A DNA stretch of 64,000 nt from Craterostigma plantagineum (lineage: Eukaryota; Streptophyta; Magnoliopsida; Lamiales; Linderniaceae). Each line of letters starts with the position of its first letter. Position 1 is the stretch's first letter. Under the pieces are notes generated by a model that did not search any database, had not been told where the DNA came from, and saw only the letters and a program-made list of their open reading frames with translations. A program made the translations under genes and the position numbers. The stretch spans positions 186,001-250,000 of the forward strand of contig JAPQWV010000658.1 in NCBI GenBank assembly GCA_027422505.1, written 5' to 3'. Positions 32,285-43,411 of the stretch are shown here, in pieces.

Positions 32285-32608
32285 TCACCATGGACTGTGA
32301 GCCATACTTGTTGTGGTCCTTTCTCAAGAGACTCGATGATGTCTTTTCCGTTGTCCTTTATCTCAAGTAAGTTGAGGAATCTGCTTCTCCAAACTCTGAA
32401 GTCACCATGTCTCAGAAATGGTACACGAACATCGCTTCCCATAGCAAAGGAGTCCGTTCGTTGTTTGGTGGTGATAGTTACCTCGTATTCTTATATGCAA
32501 TATCCAGTCCGGATTAAGTCTGAATGACACCTTCTCCGACTGGCTAGGGAGAGAATCTTTAGATCTTCTAGACCTAGGCACACATTCACCGGCGCTAATA
32601 TTTCATTT
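32285..32608 (+). pseudogene. gag: Element D gag fragment (left of F)
   Basis: The plus strand contains YSYMQYPVRIKSE followed in frame changes by HLLRLARERIFRSS, matching SYMKYPVNIRSEKHLLRLGT in the gag of segment G (50415-49714). It continues at 43412 after removal of F and its CATTT duplication. D is the oldest visible element and the target of B, F, C and E. Its 5' part must lie left of the window. Confidence 0.65.
32604..32608. repeat. Target-site duplication CATTT (left copy)
   Basis: It matches 43407-43411 and fixes both ends of element F. Confidence 0.92.
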
Positions 32609-34185
32609 TGTTGACCTTTTTGGTCCATATATGTTAGAGAGTTTTGATGAACGATGTAACTGTAATGACATTAGGTCTATAAAATAAGCAATTCGATTTG
32701 GGACAAATAAAATGTCTAAGTTCATGATAATATTCAACCATGCATTGCTAATGAGATGAAAATTGTTAAAGTGTTGAATATTTCAATTGCGTGTGATTTT
32801 GTGACGATTTGATGGAACTAGGTGATCGCATGTTATAGACAGTCCATGAGATAGGATATATCGTTCTGTGTTATATATGGAAATAATGCATGAGATATCC
32901 TACTGAGTTATAAAAGGAAAATATGCTGTTTATATATGGAAAGTGATATATCCGTTGATACTTGTTTATTCCTGGACGAAAATCACTTATACGATTCTTG
33001 CATGCTTTCCACTGTATTTAATGTGCAATATTGAATTAATATCTTTCTTTGTGCTGATTGGATTATTATATTAAGGAAAGATTTGATTTGATTGATCTTA
33101 TGGATAAAGTGCTCTTATATGGTATGTGGTATAACGGGTGATATCTCTGAAATAAGGAAAGTTGTGCCATGATGTGATAAATCGATTTGAGTAAGCTCTG
33201 ATCTGACTTGTGTGCTAAACATGGTAAATATATTGATTAAATGCTATGAGTCGTACATGGAAAAGGTGCTGATGCCTTGCTATCTTGTGTGCCATGCTTG
33301 GAAAGTAAATCTGGATTGACTCGTTACTAGGAACTGATAGCAGGGAATCACTTATGGAAAGTTTCGATATGGAAAATATATGCGAAGTGGTTGAATATGC
33401 TTGAGAACGAAATTGAGCTTTTATATGGAATATAATCATGCTTTAATGTGCTATATGACCGTTGTGATGATTTATTAATAGCATGATTTATATGGTATGA
33501 TTGATTCAAAAGCTACATGGAAACTATGCTTGATTTGGTGATTATTGTTTGATATGACTTTCCATGTGAAGTGCTATTAGAAAAGGATTATATATGAGCT
33601 GCACTTTAGATTTTCGAAGAACATAGAATTTGCGAATTTAAGCCTACGAGAGATTTTTTAGCAGAGAGATACTAAGAGATTCCTGAGCCATTCACTTGCG
33701 ATAGCTTTCTGCCTTACTGAGCGTTACTTGCGTATCCATCACTGAGCGAGAGATTTATCCGATATTCCATCATCCCCTGCCATATATTCTGTCTTCGGAC
33801 GTGAGCAATACCAAGGAGGCAAGGTCGACGTTTACGCACACGTGAAGGGAAGGACAAGCCCGGGGGCCCTTCGGTAGCGAGCTGTGTCTGTCGGGATCAA
33901 GGAGATTTCGAGGAACGAAACTCGGCGTGTGGTAACCTAGTAGTGTCTAGTGTTCGACTTGTTTCGGTTGTGTATTGGGCTAACCAATCAGTTTTGTATC
34001 CAGCTACGGTGCATTATAGTGATTGGTTAAACTATTGGGAAGCAAATCCCAAGGAGAGGAGTAAACCCCAGTTGGGGATATAACCTCTATAAATCCTGTC
34101 TCGCATTTACTTCTCAGTTATTTCGTTATCACTGTGAGACAGACCCCAAACACATCCGACGGTACTAGGGACATTTATATCTTCA
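32609..34185 (+). repeat. 5' LTR of F (with ~112-bp deletion)
   Basis: It is 1577 bp. A TATA box TATAAAT is at 34088-34094. Relative to the 3' LTR it lacks the segment between ACTAGG and CTTAGG (43271-43390), including the poly-C run, leaving ACTAGGGACATTTATATCTT as the junction. This is typical of deletion between short direct repeats. The lost part would be in R/U5, downstream of the TATA box. Confidence 0.92.
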
Positions 34186-34187
34186 TT

Positions 34188-34199
34188 TGGTATCAGAGC
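34188..34199 (+). other. PBS of F, initiator tRNA-Met type
   Basis: TGGTATCAGAGC lies two bases after the LTR end. Confidence 0.92.
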
Positions 34200-34244
34200 G
34201 GGTTACTCAAATGACGGGCCTAACAAGCCTGAGTTAAAGATCTA

Positions 34245-35705
34245 ATGGCTTCTTCGAGTTTTGATGTTTTTGCAGAAGGACAATCCCATTCTAGGCCACC
34301 ACTCTTCGATGGAACAAACTATGCTATATGGAAAAATCGTAGGAAGGAATCCTGCTTGCCACTGACTATGACCTGTGGGATATCATCACGACTGGACCTT
34401 ACAATCCCAAGAAGGCGGATGGAACTTCAAAGAACGGTTCCGAGTACGATGCAGCAGACAAGCGAGGAATATCCTTGAATGACAAAGCTAAGAACATGAT
34501 CGCCTGCGAGTTTACAAGAGAAGAATACAATCGTGTGAGTTCATGCGAATCTGCCAAGGATATGTGGGAGATGCTTCAAGTCACACATGAGGGAACCACT
34601 CGAGTTGTACAAGAAAGAATAGCACTCTTAACTCACCAATACGAGCTGTTCAAAATGGAGGACAACGAGACCATAAGTCATATGTACGCGAGATTCATGA
34701 ACATCATCAATCAAATGTTCTCGTTGGGAAAGAAAATACCAAAAGGTGAGAAAGTGCTGAAAATACTGAGATCTCTCCCAAGAGAATGGAATCCCAAAGT
34801 AACTGCCATCTACGAAGCAAAGGACTTGGACGAACTTTCCGTGTCAGAACTAATCGGATCTCTTACCACCTACGAGATGACTCAGATCTCCATCAAAGAG
34901 AAACCAACCGTCCGAAATCAACCATACATCGCCTTTAACACCGAACAAGAAGACATTTAGAAGGTGAAGAAGAAACTGAGGAGGAACTAATGGAGCAGAT
35001 TGCCATGCTGACCAGAAGGTTGAAAGTCTCGGATGAGAAGGAAGTTCAAGGGAAACTCAAAGTTCCAACCTAGGAACAAGGGAATACCGTCATCCGGGAA
35101 CAACGTGCAAAAATGCTTCAAGTGCAACAAGCCAGGCCACTTCGCCTCAAACTGCCCGATGGAAAATGGTGACAAAAAGGTAAAGAAGCAGAAAGCAATG
35201 GTCACTAACTGGGAAGAGGGCGAAAGCAAAGAAGAGGAAGATCTCGCCTACATGGCCAATGATGATGATCAGGTATCTTCTTCATCCACTATTAAGAAAA
35301 TTCTCTTTCTAAATGAATTATATGCTAGGCAAGATGAATCTCATGATAACGCTTCCTCAGTCCCTGAAGTAGATGAAAGGGAAGAGATGTTTGAAATTTA
35401 TTCAAAATGCAGAAAGAAGGATTAAGTCGCTTAACTCACAAGTAAAGAGTCTGATTAGGCAACGAGATGACGTAGCTAGAGAAAAGCATCAAACAGATCT
35501 AGAAAATGAGCCTCTGAAAGCCGAGCTAGAAACTCTTAAGGAAGAGAAAGTCTTGTGTAATTGCAAAAGCTTAGGAAGCAAGAAAATATATCTAGAAGAA
35601 AACAAAAATGTTAGACTTTTTGTAGGACAACATAATCTCAACATGATACTCGATCTTCCTAGACATGTTGGAAATACAGGGAGGATATTCCACAACACCT
35701 AAGCA
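34245..35705 (+). pseudogene. gag: F gag with two knuckles
   Basis: The first ATG after the PBS starts MASSSFDVFAEGQSHSRPPL and LFDGTNYAIWKN, the usual start of Copia gag. Early frameshifts near 34330 and 34440 precede the UBN2-type capsid region (34475-34960: NMIACEFTREEYNRVSSCES, ERIALLTHQYELFKMEDNET). A stop at about 34958 is followed by CFKCNKPGHFASNCP (about 35113). A coiled-coil tail runs to 35702. A second knuckle, CFSCGRHGHYATHC, appears just downstream (about 35740-35782). Two knuckles are seen in several SIRE-like gags. Confidence 0.82.
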
Positions 35706-38700
35706 TGCTGCACCTTCACAAGATATTAGAAAGCCTAAATGTTTTTCATGCGGGCGTCACGGCCATTATGCTACCCACTGTTCTTGAAGAAAGCTGATAA
35801 AACTAGATATATCTGGAGGCCAAAGCAGATTCCTAAGAATCAAAGTTCTAACACTGGCGCGCCTGTGTTTATGAGATCACAGTCTGTGACAGATGATATA
35901 TCATGTGTTAACAGGAGTTATTTTACCACTGACCTTTTAGGACCCAGTCGAAGTTGGGCACCTCAGAAAAGAAATAATTCATGCAGGTACAAAGAAGAAA
36001 ATCCAGCAAAAAGAACAAGTGGTACCTCGACAGTGGGTGTTCCCACCATATGACAGGTGATATCAGCAAGTTTGTGTCGGTAAAAGCCTATGATGGAGGA
36101 TATGTCTCTTACGCCGACAATACTAAAGCTAAGATCATTGGGGTTGGAACTGTTGGTAACACTTTACATACTACTATAGATGACGTATGATTAGTTAAGA
36201 ATCTAGAACATAATCTCATCAGCATTAGTCAACTATGTGATAAGGGTCATACCGTCACCTTTGAAAATGATAAGTGTATTGTTAGAAACAATGATAAGGT
36301 ACTGTTTAGTGCATCTAGGGATAGGAATATTTATTGCATAACTCTTGATGATATCACTAACCAGAACGTCAAGAGCTTAGCAGTTACACAGGATAACACC
36401 TGGTTATGGCATAGACGCCTAGGACATGCCAACATGGAATTACTGTCTCACATCACAAGCAATGCACTGGTGCGAGGTGTTCCTGACATAAAATTTGTCA
36501 AGGAGAAAACATGCAAGGAATGCCAAATGGGCAAGCAGACCAAGACATCGTTTAAGGCAAAGAATGTGATATCCACATCCAGACCTCTGGAATTACTGCA
36601 TCTCGACCTTTTTGGTCCTGTCCAGACGATGTCTCTGCGAGGTAAAAGATAGGCATTTGTTATCGTTGATGATTATTCCAGGTATACTTGGGTGATATTT
36701 CTTGCACATAAGAATGAGGCACTAGATAACTTTGCATCGCTAGTTAAGAGACTTGAAAATGAAAAAGAAACAAACTTATGTAGGATACGCAGTGATAACG
36801 GACTGGAATTTGATAGTAAGTCATTTGCATCATTCTGTGATCAGTACGGATATAGTCATAACTTCTCTGCCCCTATAACTCCTCAACAGAATGGCGTAGT
36901 TGAACGTAAAAATAGGGTATTACAGGAAATAGCTAGATCTATGTTACATGAGTATGATATTCCTAAACAGTTCTGGGCGGAAGCTGTTAGTACAGCTTGT
37001 TATGTGTCTAACCGTGTTCTCCTTAGGCCGATATTAAAGAAGACCTCTTATGAAATCTGGCATGGTAGAACTCCAAATATTAGTTACTTTCGTGTGTTTG
37101 GATGCAAATGTTTTATCTTGAACGATAGAGATAAGAGAGGAAAATTTGACTCTAAAGTTGATGAAGGGATATTCCTTGGTTACAGTCTTCACTCTAAGGC
37201 ATATCGTGTTTATAATAAAAGGAAGCTGACTGTTCAGGAGTCCATACATGTTACTTTTGATGAGATACCTAACGCAGATGCTACTGATGATGAAGGTATA
37301 TATTTGCCCTGTGCAGAATTACAGGATACTGAAGACGGTAAGGACGATATTCCAGATGATGAAAATGTAGAGACACTGGAACCAAAAGCTGATGAGGTAC
37401 AACCTAGAGAGTGGAAACATGCTTCCAGTCATCCAACAGATCAAGTGATAGGAAATATCAGATCTGGAATCAAAACTCGAGCAACTGTACGAAATCAGGA
37501 TACAGAGGAATCTCATGATGTACTACTTTCAATGATGGAACCAAAAACAGTCCATGAAGCCTTGGATGATATATCCTGGGTCTCTGCCATGGAAGATGAG
37601 TTGGCTCAGTTCAAAAAGAGCCAAGTGTGGACACTCGTAGAGAGACCGGATGAAAAATCCATCATAGGAACCAAATGGGTCTTCCGCAACAAATTCGACG
37701 AACATGGTAATGTCACAAGGAACAAAGCGAGGTTAGTTGCAAAAGGTTATTCCCAGGAGGAAGGTATTGATTTCGATGAAACTTTTGCTCCGGTAGCTAG
37801 ATTAGAGTCTACACGTGTCTTACTTGCATATGCATGCTTTAAACGTTTTAAACTTTTTCAAATGGACGTAAAAAGTGCATTTTTAAATGGATTTATAAAT
37901 GAAGAGGTTTATGTAGAACCACCACCGGGCTTTGCTAGGGAAGATTTTCCAAACCATGTTTTCAAGTTGAATAAAGCATTATATGGTTTAAAGCAAGCAC
38001 CTAGGGCATGGTATGAAAGGCTAAGTAAGTTCTTGATTGACATAGGATTTACGACTGGAACTATTGATAACACGCTGTTTATTAAGTATGAAGGTGATCA
38101 CATGATACTGGTCCAAATATACGTTGATGATATCATATTTGGTAGTACTAATATCCTTCTTTGCGAGGAATTCTCTAAGTCTATGCAGAAGGAATTCGAG
38201 ATGAGTTTAATGGGTGAGCTGAACTACTTCCTTGGGTTGCAAACAAAGCAACTTGACGATGGAACTTTCGTATCCCAGACGAAGTACAGCAAGGAACTAC
38301 TGATAAAATTCGGGATGAACGATTCCAAAGCGATTTCCGCTCCCATGCATCAGACCACCAAAATAGACAGTGACGAATCAGGTACACCAGTTGATCAAAC
38401 AGAATATCGAGGTATGATCGGAAGCCTTCTTTACTTGACTGCTAGTCGCCCTGATATTATGTTTGCTGTTGGTATGTGCTCGAGATATCAGTCTGACCCT
38501 AGGGAATCTCACTTAACAGCAGTTAAGCGTATACTTAGATATATCAAGGGTAATGTAAATTTTGGTCTATGGTACTCTCATACGGATGAATTCCCATTAA
38601 TGGATATTCCGATGCCGACTATGCCGGCTGTAGGGAAGATAGGAAAAGTACTAGTGGAACTTGCCAATTACTTGGAAATTCCCTAGTAACTTGGTCTAGT

Positions 38701-39041
38701 AGAAAGCAAAATGTTGTCGCCCTCTCCACAACCGAAGCTGAATATATGGCCTTAGGAAACTGTTGTCAACAAGTTCTTTGGATGAAACAAACCCTTAGTG
38801 ATTTTGGGTTAGGTTATGACAAGATTCCTATTATGTGTGATAGCACTAGCGCTATTAGTATCACTAAGAATCCGTGCATCACTCTCGTACTAAGCATATT
38901 GAGGTTAAACATCATTTCATACGAGACCATGTTCAGAAGGGGAATATCAGTGTGGAATTCGTAGGAACAAATGATCAGCTTGCTGATATCTTCACGAAAC
39001 CCCTAATTGAGGCAAGATTCTGCGACATCCATGATCGATAG
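35706..39041 (+). pseudogene. pol: F pol: protease, integrase, RT, RNase H
   Basis: Protease: WYLDSGCSHHMTGD (about 36018). Integrase: WLWHRRLGHANMELLSHI and CKECQMGKQ (HHCC), core D in HLDLFGPVQ, D in [10 protein letters not shown] in [10 protein letters not shown]. In-frame stops lie at 36188-36190 and 36650-36652. [53 protein letters not shown] and [11 protein letters not shown] (YVDD intact). RNase H: one lost base near 38602 shifts the frame before YSDADYAG; the rest reads through STTEAEYMALGNCC, CDSTSAISITKNP and QLADIFTKPLIEARF to a TAG at 39039-39041, with another shift near 38880. The protein would process, copy and insert the element; this copy is near-intact but not functional. Confidence 0.9.
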
Positions 39042-39563
39042 AATTATCGAGCTAAATAAGGTTAGTAAATCTGCCTAATTCCATCATTTACTCTAGGTTA
39101 CTCTACTTTAGATAGAAATTCTTAGTTATCCTATCTTAAGATATTCATTAAGCCCTTAGAATATTTCCGTGGATCTTATAGATCTTTTCCTTAAGTATGA
39201 TTCTCGTATTTTAGGAAGAAATTCGTAGTTATCTCTTCCTGGACATTCCTGCAGCCATCTAGTTTATTTTAGGAATATCCGATCTTCTGGATCTGCCCTT
39301 AAATGTGATCAGGTTATTTTAGGAAGGAACTCGCAGATATCTTTTAAGCCGTTCAGTTATTTTAGGGAACTCATTTATTTAAAAGATATTCCTATTCAGT
39401 CCAGTCACATCCCTTCCTTAATTATGAGATCCCGTCAATCAGTCCGACTTATCTCTTCCAAAAAAGAAACCGACCTTATTCCTTCAAAATATCCAAACCG
39501 TCCCTCAACCCTCATCATTCAATCATCTTCTTCAAACTTCTCTCAACCTTCAAACCCTCATCA
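39042..39563 (+). other. F pol to accessory ORF spacer
   Basis: It is AT-rich with repeated phrases of the form TTTTAGGAA(G/A)GAA(A/C)TCG(T/C)AG(T/A)TATC at about 39211, 39318 and 39106, suggesting degenerate tandem repeats of ~100 bp. A frame open from 39424 overlaps, but the ATG at 39564 gives a better start for the accessory ORF. Confidence 0.5.
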
Positions 39564-41084
39564 ATGGCTAGAACTTCCGGATCCAAAACCGTTCTTCCCA
39601 AATCATCCAGCCGTAAGCGAAAGCAACCTACATCAGACGAAGAATTATCCGATGCCGCTCCAGACTCATCCACGCCAGTTTCACCATCAACCACCCCTGT
39701 CCGAAAAACTCGCTCAAAGGACAAATCAGTTGAGAAAGGACCATCTCCCTCTAAGGTTCCCAAGAAGAAGAAGAAGAAAGGCAAGAAAACAACCCCTGTG
39801 AGATCACCCGAGCCTGAAAAATCTGTTTCGAGTCAAGAAGATGCTGAAGAAATTCATGACGAAACCCAGAAATCCCACTCTAGAAGCCCAACGCCAGAGG
39901 AAACCCAGAAATCTCATTCCCCATGGGGCCTCGCCGTCTCCAAAACCAAGCCCTAAAGCTTCTGATATCCCTTCCATTGATCTGTCCAACCCAACTGAGA
40001 TCCCAGTTGAAGCCCTGTTCCTAGAAGAAAGTAACCGAACCATCTACAAAAGCTTCAGCAAACGTGATATCCCTCGTGGTCGAGGCGTCGCTTTCGACAA
40101 GTTGCCTGCTGGAACTGTTATCACTTGGCCGAAAGACTACGGATGGGAGAAATTCCTGAGTATCAACAAGCCCTACTACCCAGAAGCTGTCAAGCTCTTC
40201 TACGCAAACTTTGACTACGATGAGTATGAGGGACACATCAATGTCCGCTCCTATGTGCTGGGAGGCAGAATCCACTGGACCACGAAAAAGATCAACGAGA
40301 TGCTTGGAGTTCCTGATGAACCGTTCTGCCACTACGACATGAACGACTGGTGCCATGCCGATGGCTTCGACTCCAGTGATGTCCTTCGGAAACTCTGGAA
40401 TACCCGTACCAAGCCCCGCTTTTCAGACGGAGAAGCTCTCAATCAACTTCCCATAGATTTCTTCTTCCTTCATAAGCTGCTGAACATGACCTTATGGAGT
40501 GCCAAAATCGGAAGTGGCGGCCACTCTACTACTATGAATTTTATGAGCACTTTTGCCGTGTACATGATATCCCAGAATCGCAACTTCAACCTCGGGTATG
40601 TGATCCTGAAGCACAGGATCCAGGCTGTTGAAAGCAAAGACAAGGCTTTGCCTTACGGGATGTTGCTCACGCACTTCCTTGAGTGTGAAAAAATCCAGAT
40701 GCCGCCGGCATGGGAAGATACGGCCATCCACATTGTGGATCTTGTGACTCTGAAACGCATGGGGATTCATCACACTAAAGGTCAAGGCTGCTTCAAGGCC
40801 AAGGAGAACAGATCAGTGGACAGTGCCCAGAAACGGTCGGCTGCGAGAGGAAAAGCGAAGGTCCAAAGCGACGAGGACGATGACTACGAGGTTGAGCTGA
40901 GCGTAGGGAAGGCAGGAATCTCAGTGTTGCGCCTATTTCTGATATCAAGGCAGATAATCAGAAGCGCTTCCGCAAGCTCAAAGAGCAGTCTACCGAGCTA
41001 TCACTGAAACTATCCAAGCTCTCAAAACTCGTCAAGAAGACCCTTCCTAAGCCCGCCGATTCTGAAACATCTTCTAGCGAGTAG
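39564..41084 (+). pseudogene. F accessory ORF (SIRE-type, plant transposon protein domain)
   Basis: The start MARTSGSKTVLPKSSSRKRK opens a Lys/Ser/Pro-rich basic region with KVPKKKKKKGKK, nuclear-localisation-like. Near 39930 a frameshift joins it to the main frame (to 41007): TYP-type segments SKRDIPRGRGVAFDKLPAGT, YYPEAVKLFYANFDYDEYEG, GGRIHWTTKKINEMLGVPDE, LPIDFFFLHKLLNMTLW, then NRNFNLGYVILKHRIQAV and LPYGMLLTHFLECEKI. A final shift gives a coiled-coil end (KLKEQSTELSLKLSKLSKL) and TAG at 41084. The middle resembles the domain seen after pol in Athila-type elements. I see no signal peptide or membrane span. Role unknown. Confidence 0.7.
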
Positions 41085-41716
41085 GCTGCCCCTCTAGTTC
41101 CATTCTGCTCCTAGTAGCCCCTAGGTTATTCCGCTCTGCCAGTATCGTTTAGTTCCTAAGTTGTTTTAGGCGTTTTGCGTCTAAGTCTAAGTGTTTTTGG
41201 TATGTAGGGAAGTTTGTTGAACCCTAATATAATATTTTGCTGCTTTTATGATATATCTTTTATGGCTAACATCTTTGCTCTGATCTATGGATATACCATG
41301 TGTTGATCTTATACTCTGATACTTGAATGTGCGAATTGACTATGCTAAGTGTCTGCTGCGATGATTACATGATTGTTTGAACCATGCTTGGAAAATGCGC
41401 ACTTAGGCAGGGGGAGCACACTCACGGGTACATTTCGACATTTGGTACTCAAGATATAACATAGAAATAGATAGGATATATCCGCACTTAGACAGGGGGA
41501 GCAAAATCTGATCCTGATATATCTTATGCATGTCATAGAGATAACTGCACATAGGCAGGGGGAGCAAATGGGTATCACATGTGATTAGGAAATATCGTAT
41601 GCTCTGCTTTGTGATTATGGAACACTTAGACATATGCGCTAGGACTTGCGTAATCGAATATGCTTACTTGCTTCCGTGCTGCATCAATTACATGTCATCA
41701 TCAAAAAGGGGGAGAA
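41085..41716 (+). other. F 3' non-coding region with PPT-like repeats and PPT
   Basis: Three near-identical 20-mers, GCACTTAGGCAGGGGGAGCA (41399), GCACTTAGACAGGGGGAGCA (41484) and GCACATAGGCAGGGGGAGCA (41547), precede the true PPT AAAAAGGGGGAGAA (41704-41716), which abuts the 3' LTR. The cysteine-rich minus-strand frames here are translations of these repeats. Confidence 0.8.
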
Positions 41717-43406
41717 TGTTGACCTTTTTGGTCCATATATGTTAGAGAGTTTTGATGAACGATGTAATTGTAATGACATTAGGTCTATAAAATAAGCAAT
41801 TCGATTTGGGACAAATAAAATGTCTAAGTTCATGATAATATTCAACCATGCCTTGCTAATGAGATGAAAATTGTTAAAGTGTTGAATATTTGAATTGCGT
41901 GTGATTTTGTGACGATTTGATGGAACTAGGTGATCGCATGTTATAGACAGTCCATGAGATAGGATATATCGTTCTGTGTTATATATGGAAATAATGCATG
42001 AGATATCCTACTGAGTTATAAAAGGAAAATATGCTGTTTATATATGGAAAGTGATATACCGTTGATACTTGTTTATTCCTGGACGAAAATCACTTATACG
42101 ATTCTTGCATGCTTTCCACTGTATTTAATGTGCAATATTGAATTAATATCTTTCTTTGTGCTGATTGGATTATTATATTAAGAAAAGATTTGATTTGATT
42201 GATCTTATGGATAAAGTGCTCTTATATGGTATGTGGTATAACGGGTGATATCTCTGAAATAAGAAAAGTTGTGCCATGATGTGATAAATCGATTTAAGTA
42301 AGCTCTGATCTGATTTGTGTGCTAAACATGGTAAATATATTGATTAAATGCTATGAGCTGTACATGGAAAACGTGCTGATGCCTTGCTATCTTGTGTGCC
42401 ATACTTGGAAAGTAAATCTGGATTGACTCGTTACTAGGAACTGATAGCAGAGAATCACTTATGGAGAGTTTCGATATGGAAAATATATGCGAAGTGGTTG
42501 AATATGCTTGAGAACGAAATATAGCTTTTACATGGAATATAATCATGCTTTAATGTGCTATATGACCGTTGTGATGATTTATTAAAAGCATGATTTATAT
42601 GGTTTCGAAAGCTACATGGAAACTATGCTTGATTTGGTGATTATTGATTGATATGACTTTCCATGTGAAGTGCTATTAGAAAAGGATTATATATGAGCTG
42701 CACTTTAGATTTTCGAAGAACACAGAATTTGCGAGTTTAAGCCTACGAGAGATTTTTGAGCAGAGAGATACTAAGAGATTCCCGAGCCATTCACTTGCGA
42801 TAGCTTTCTGCCTTACTGAGCGTTAACTTGCGTATCCATCACTGAGCGAGTGATTTATCCGATATTCCATCATCCCCTGCCATATATTCTGTCTTCGGAC
42901 GTGAGCAATACCAAGGAGGCAAGGTCGATGTTTACGCACACGTGAAGGGAAGGACAAGTCTGGGGGCCCTTCGGCAGCGAGCTGTGTCTGTCGGGATCAA
43001 GGAGATTCCGAGGAACGAAACTCGGCGTGTGGTAACCTAGTAGTGTCTAGTGTTCGACTTGTTTCGGTTGTGTATTGGGCTAACCAATCAGTTTTGTATC
43101 CAGCTACGGTGCATTACAGTGATTGGTTAAACTCTTGGGAAGCAAATCCCAAGGAGAGGAGTAAACCCCAGTTGGGGATATAACCTCTATAAAAATCCTG
43201 TCTCGCATTTACTTTTCAGTTATTTCGTTATCACTGTGAGACAGACCCGAAACACATCTGACGGTACTAGGATATAACAGGCATACTCGTCCCATTACTA
43301 TTTGGCATATCTAAGTCACCACACTAAGGTTTTGTAAAAGAAGCATAAAATTTTATAAGCCTAATTCACCCCCCCCCCCCCCCTCTTAGGCACATTTATA
43401 TCTTCA
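41717..43406 (+). repeat. 3' LTR of F (full length)
   Basis: It is 1690 bp, TGTTGACC...ATCTTCA, with TATAAAAA at 43188-43195 and an uninterrupted C run near 43369-43383 that is missing from the 5' copy. Confidence 0.93.
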
Positions 43407-43411
43407 CATTT
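43407..43411. repeat. Target-site duplication CATTT (right copy)
   Basis: It matches 32604-32608. Confidence 0.92.

Larger units (their letters stand above)
32609..43406 (+). mobile_element. SIRE-like Ty1/Copia element 'F' (10.8 kb, best preserved)
   Basis: LTRs at 32609-34185 and 41717-43406 (TGTTGACC...ATCTTCA) with TSD CATTT enclose an iMet PBS, gag, protease, integrase, RT, RNase H, an accessory ORF, three PPT-like repeats and a PPT. The integrase to RT section is open for 664 codons (36692-38686). A few stops and frameshifts in gag, integrase, RNase H and the accessory ORF still break it. The LTRs look about 98 percent alike apart from a ~112-bp deletion in the 5' copy. Confidence 0.93.

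Noticed and set aside
41345..41633. Cysteine-rich minus-strand frames resembling a small secreted protein
   Set aside because: They translate three copies of the PPT-like 20-mer; the repeated CSPCL is a by-product.
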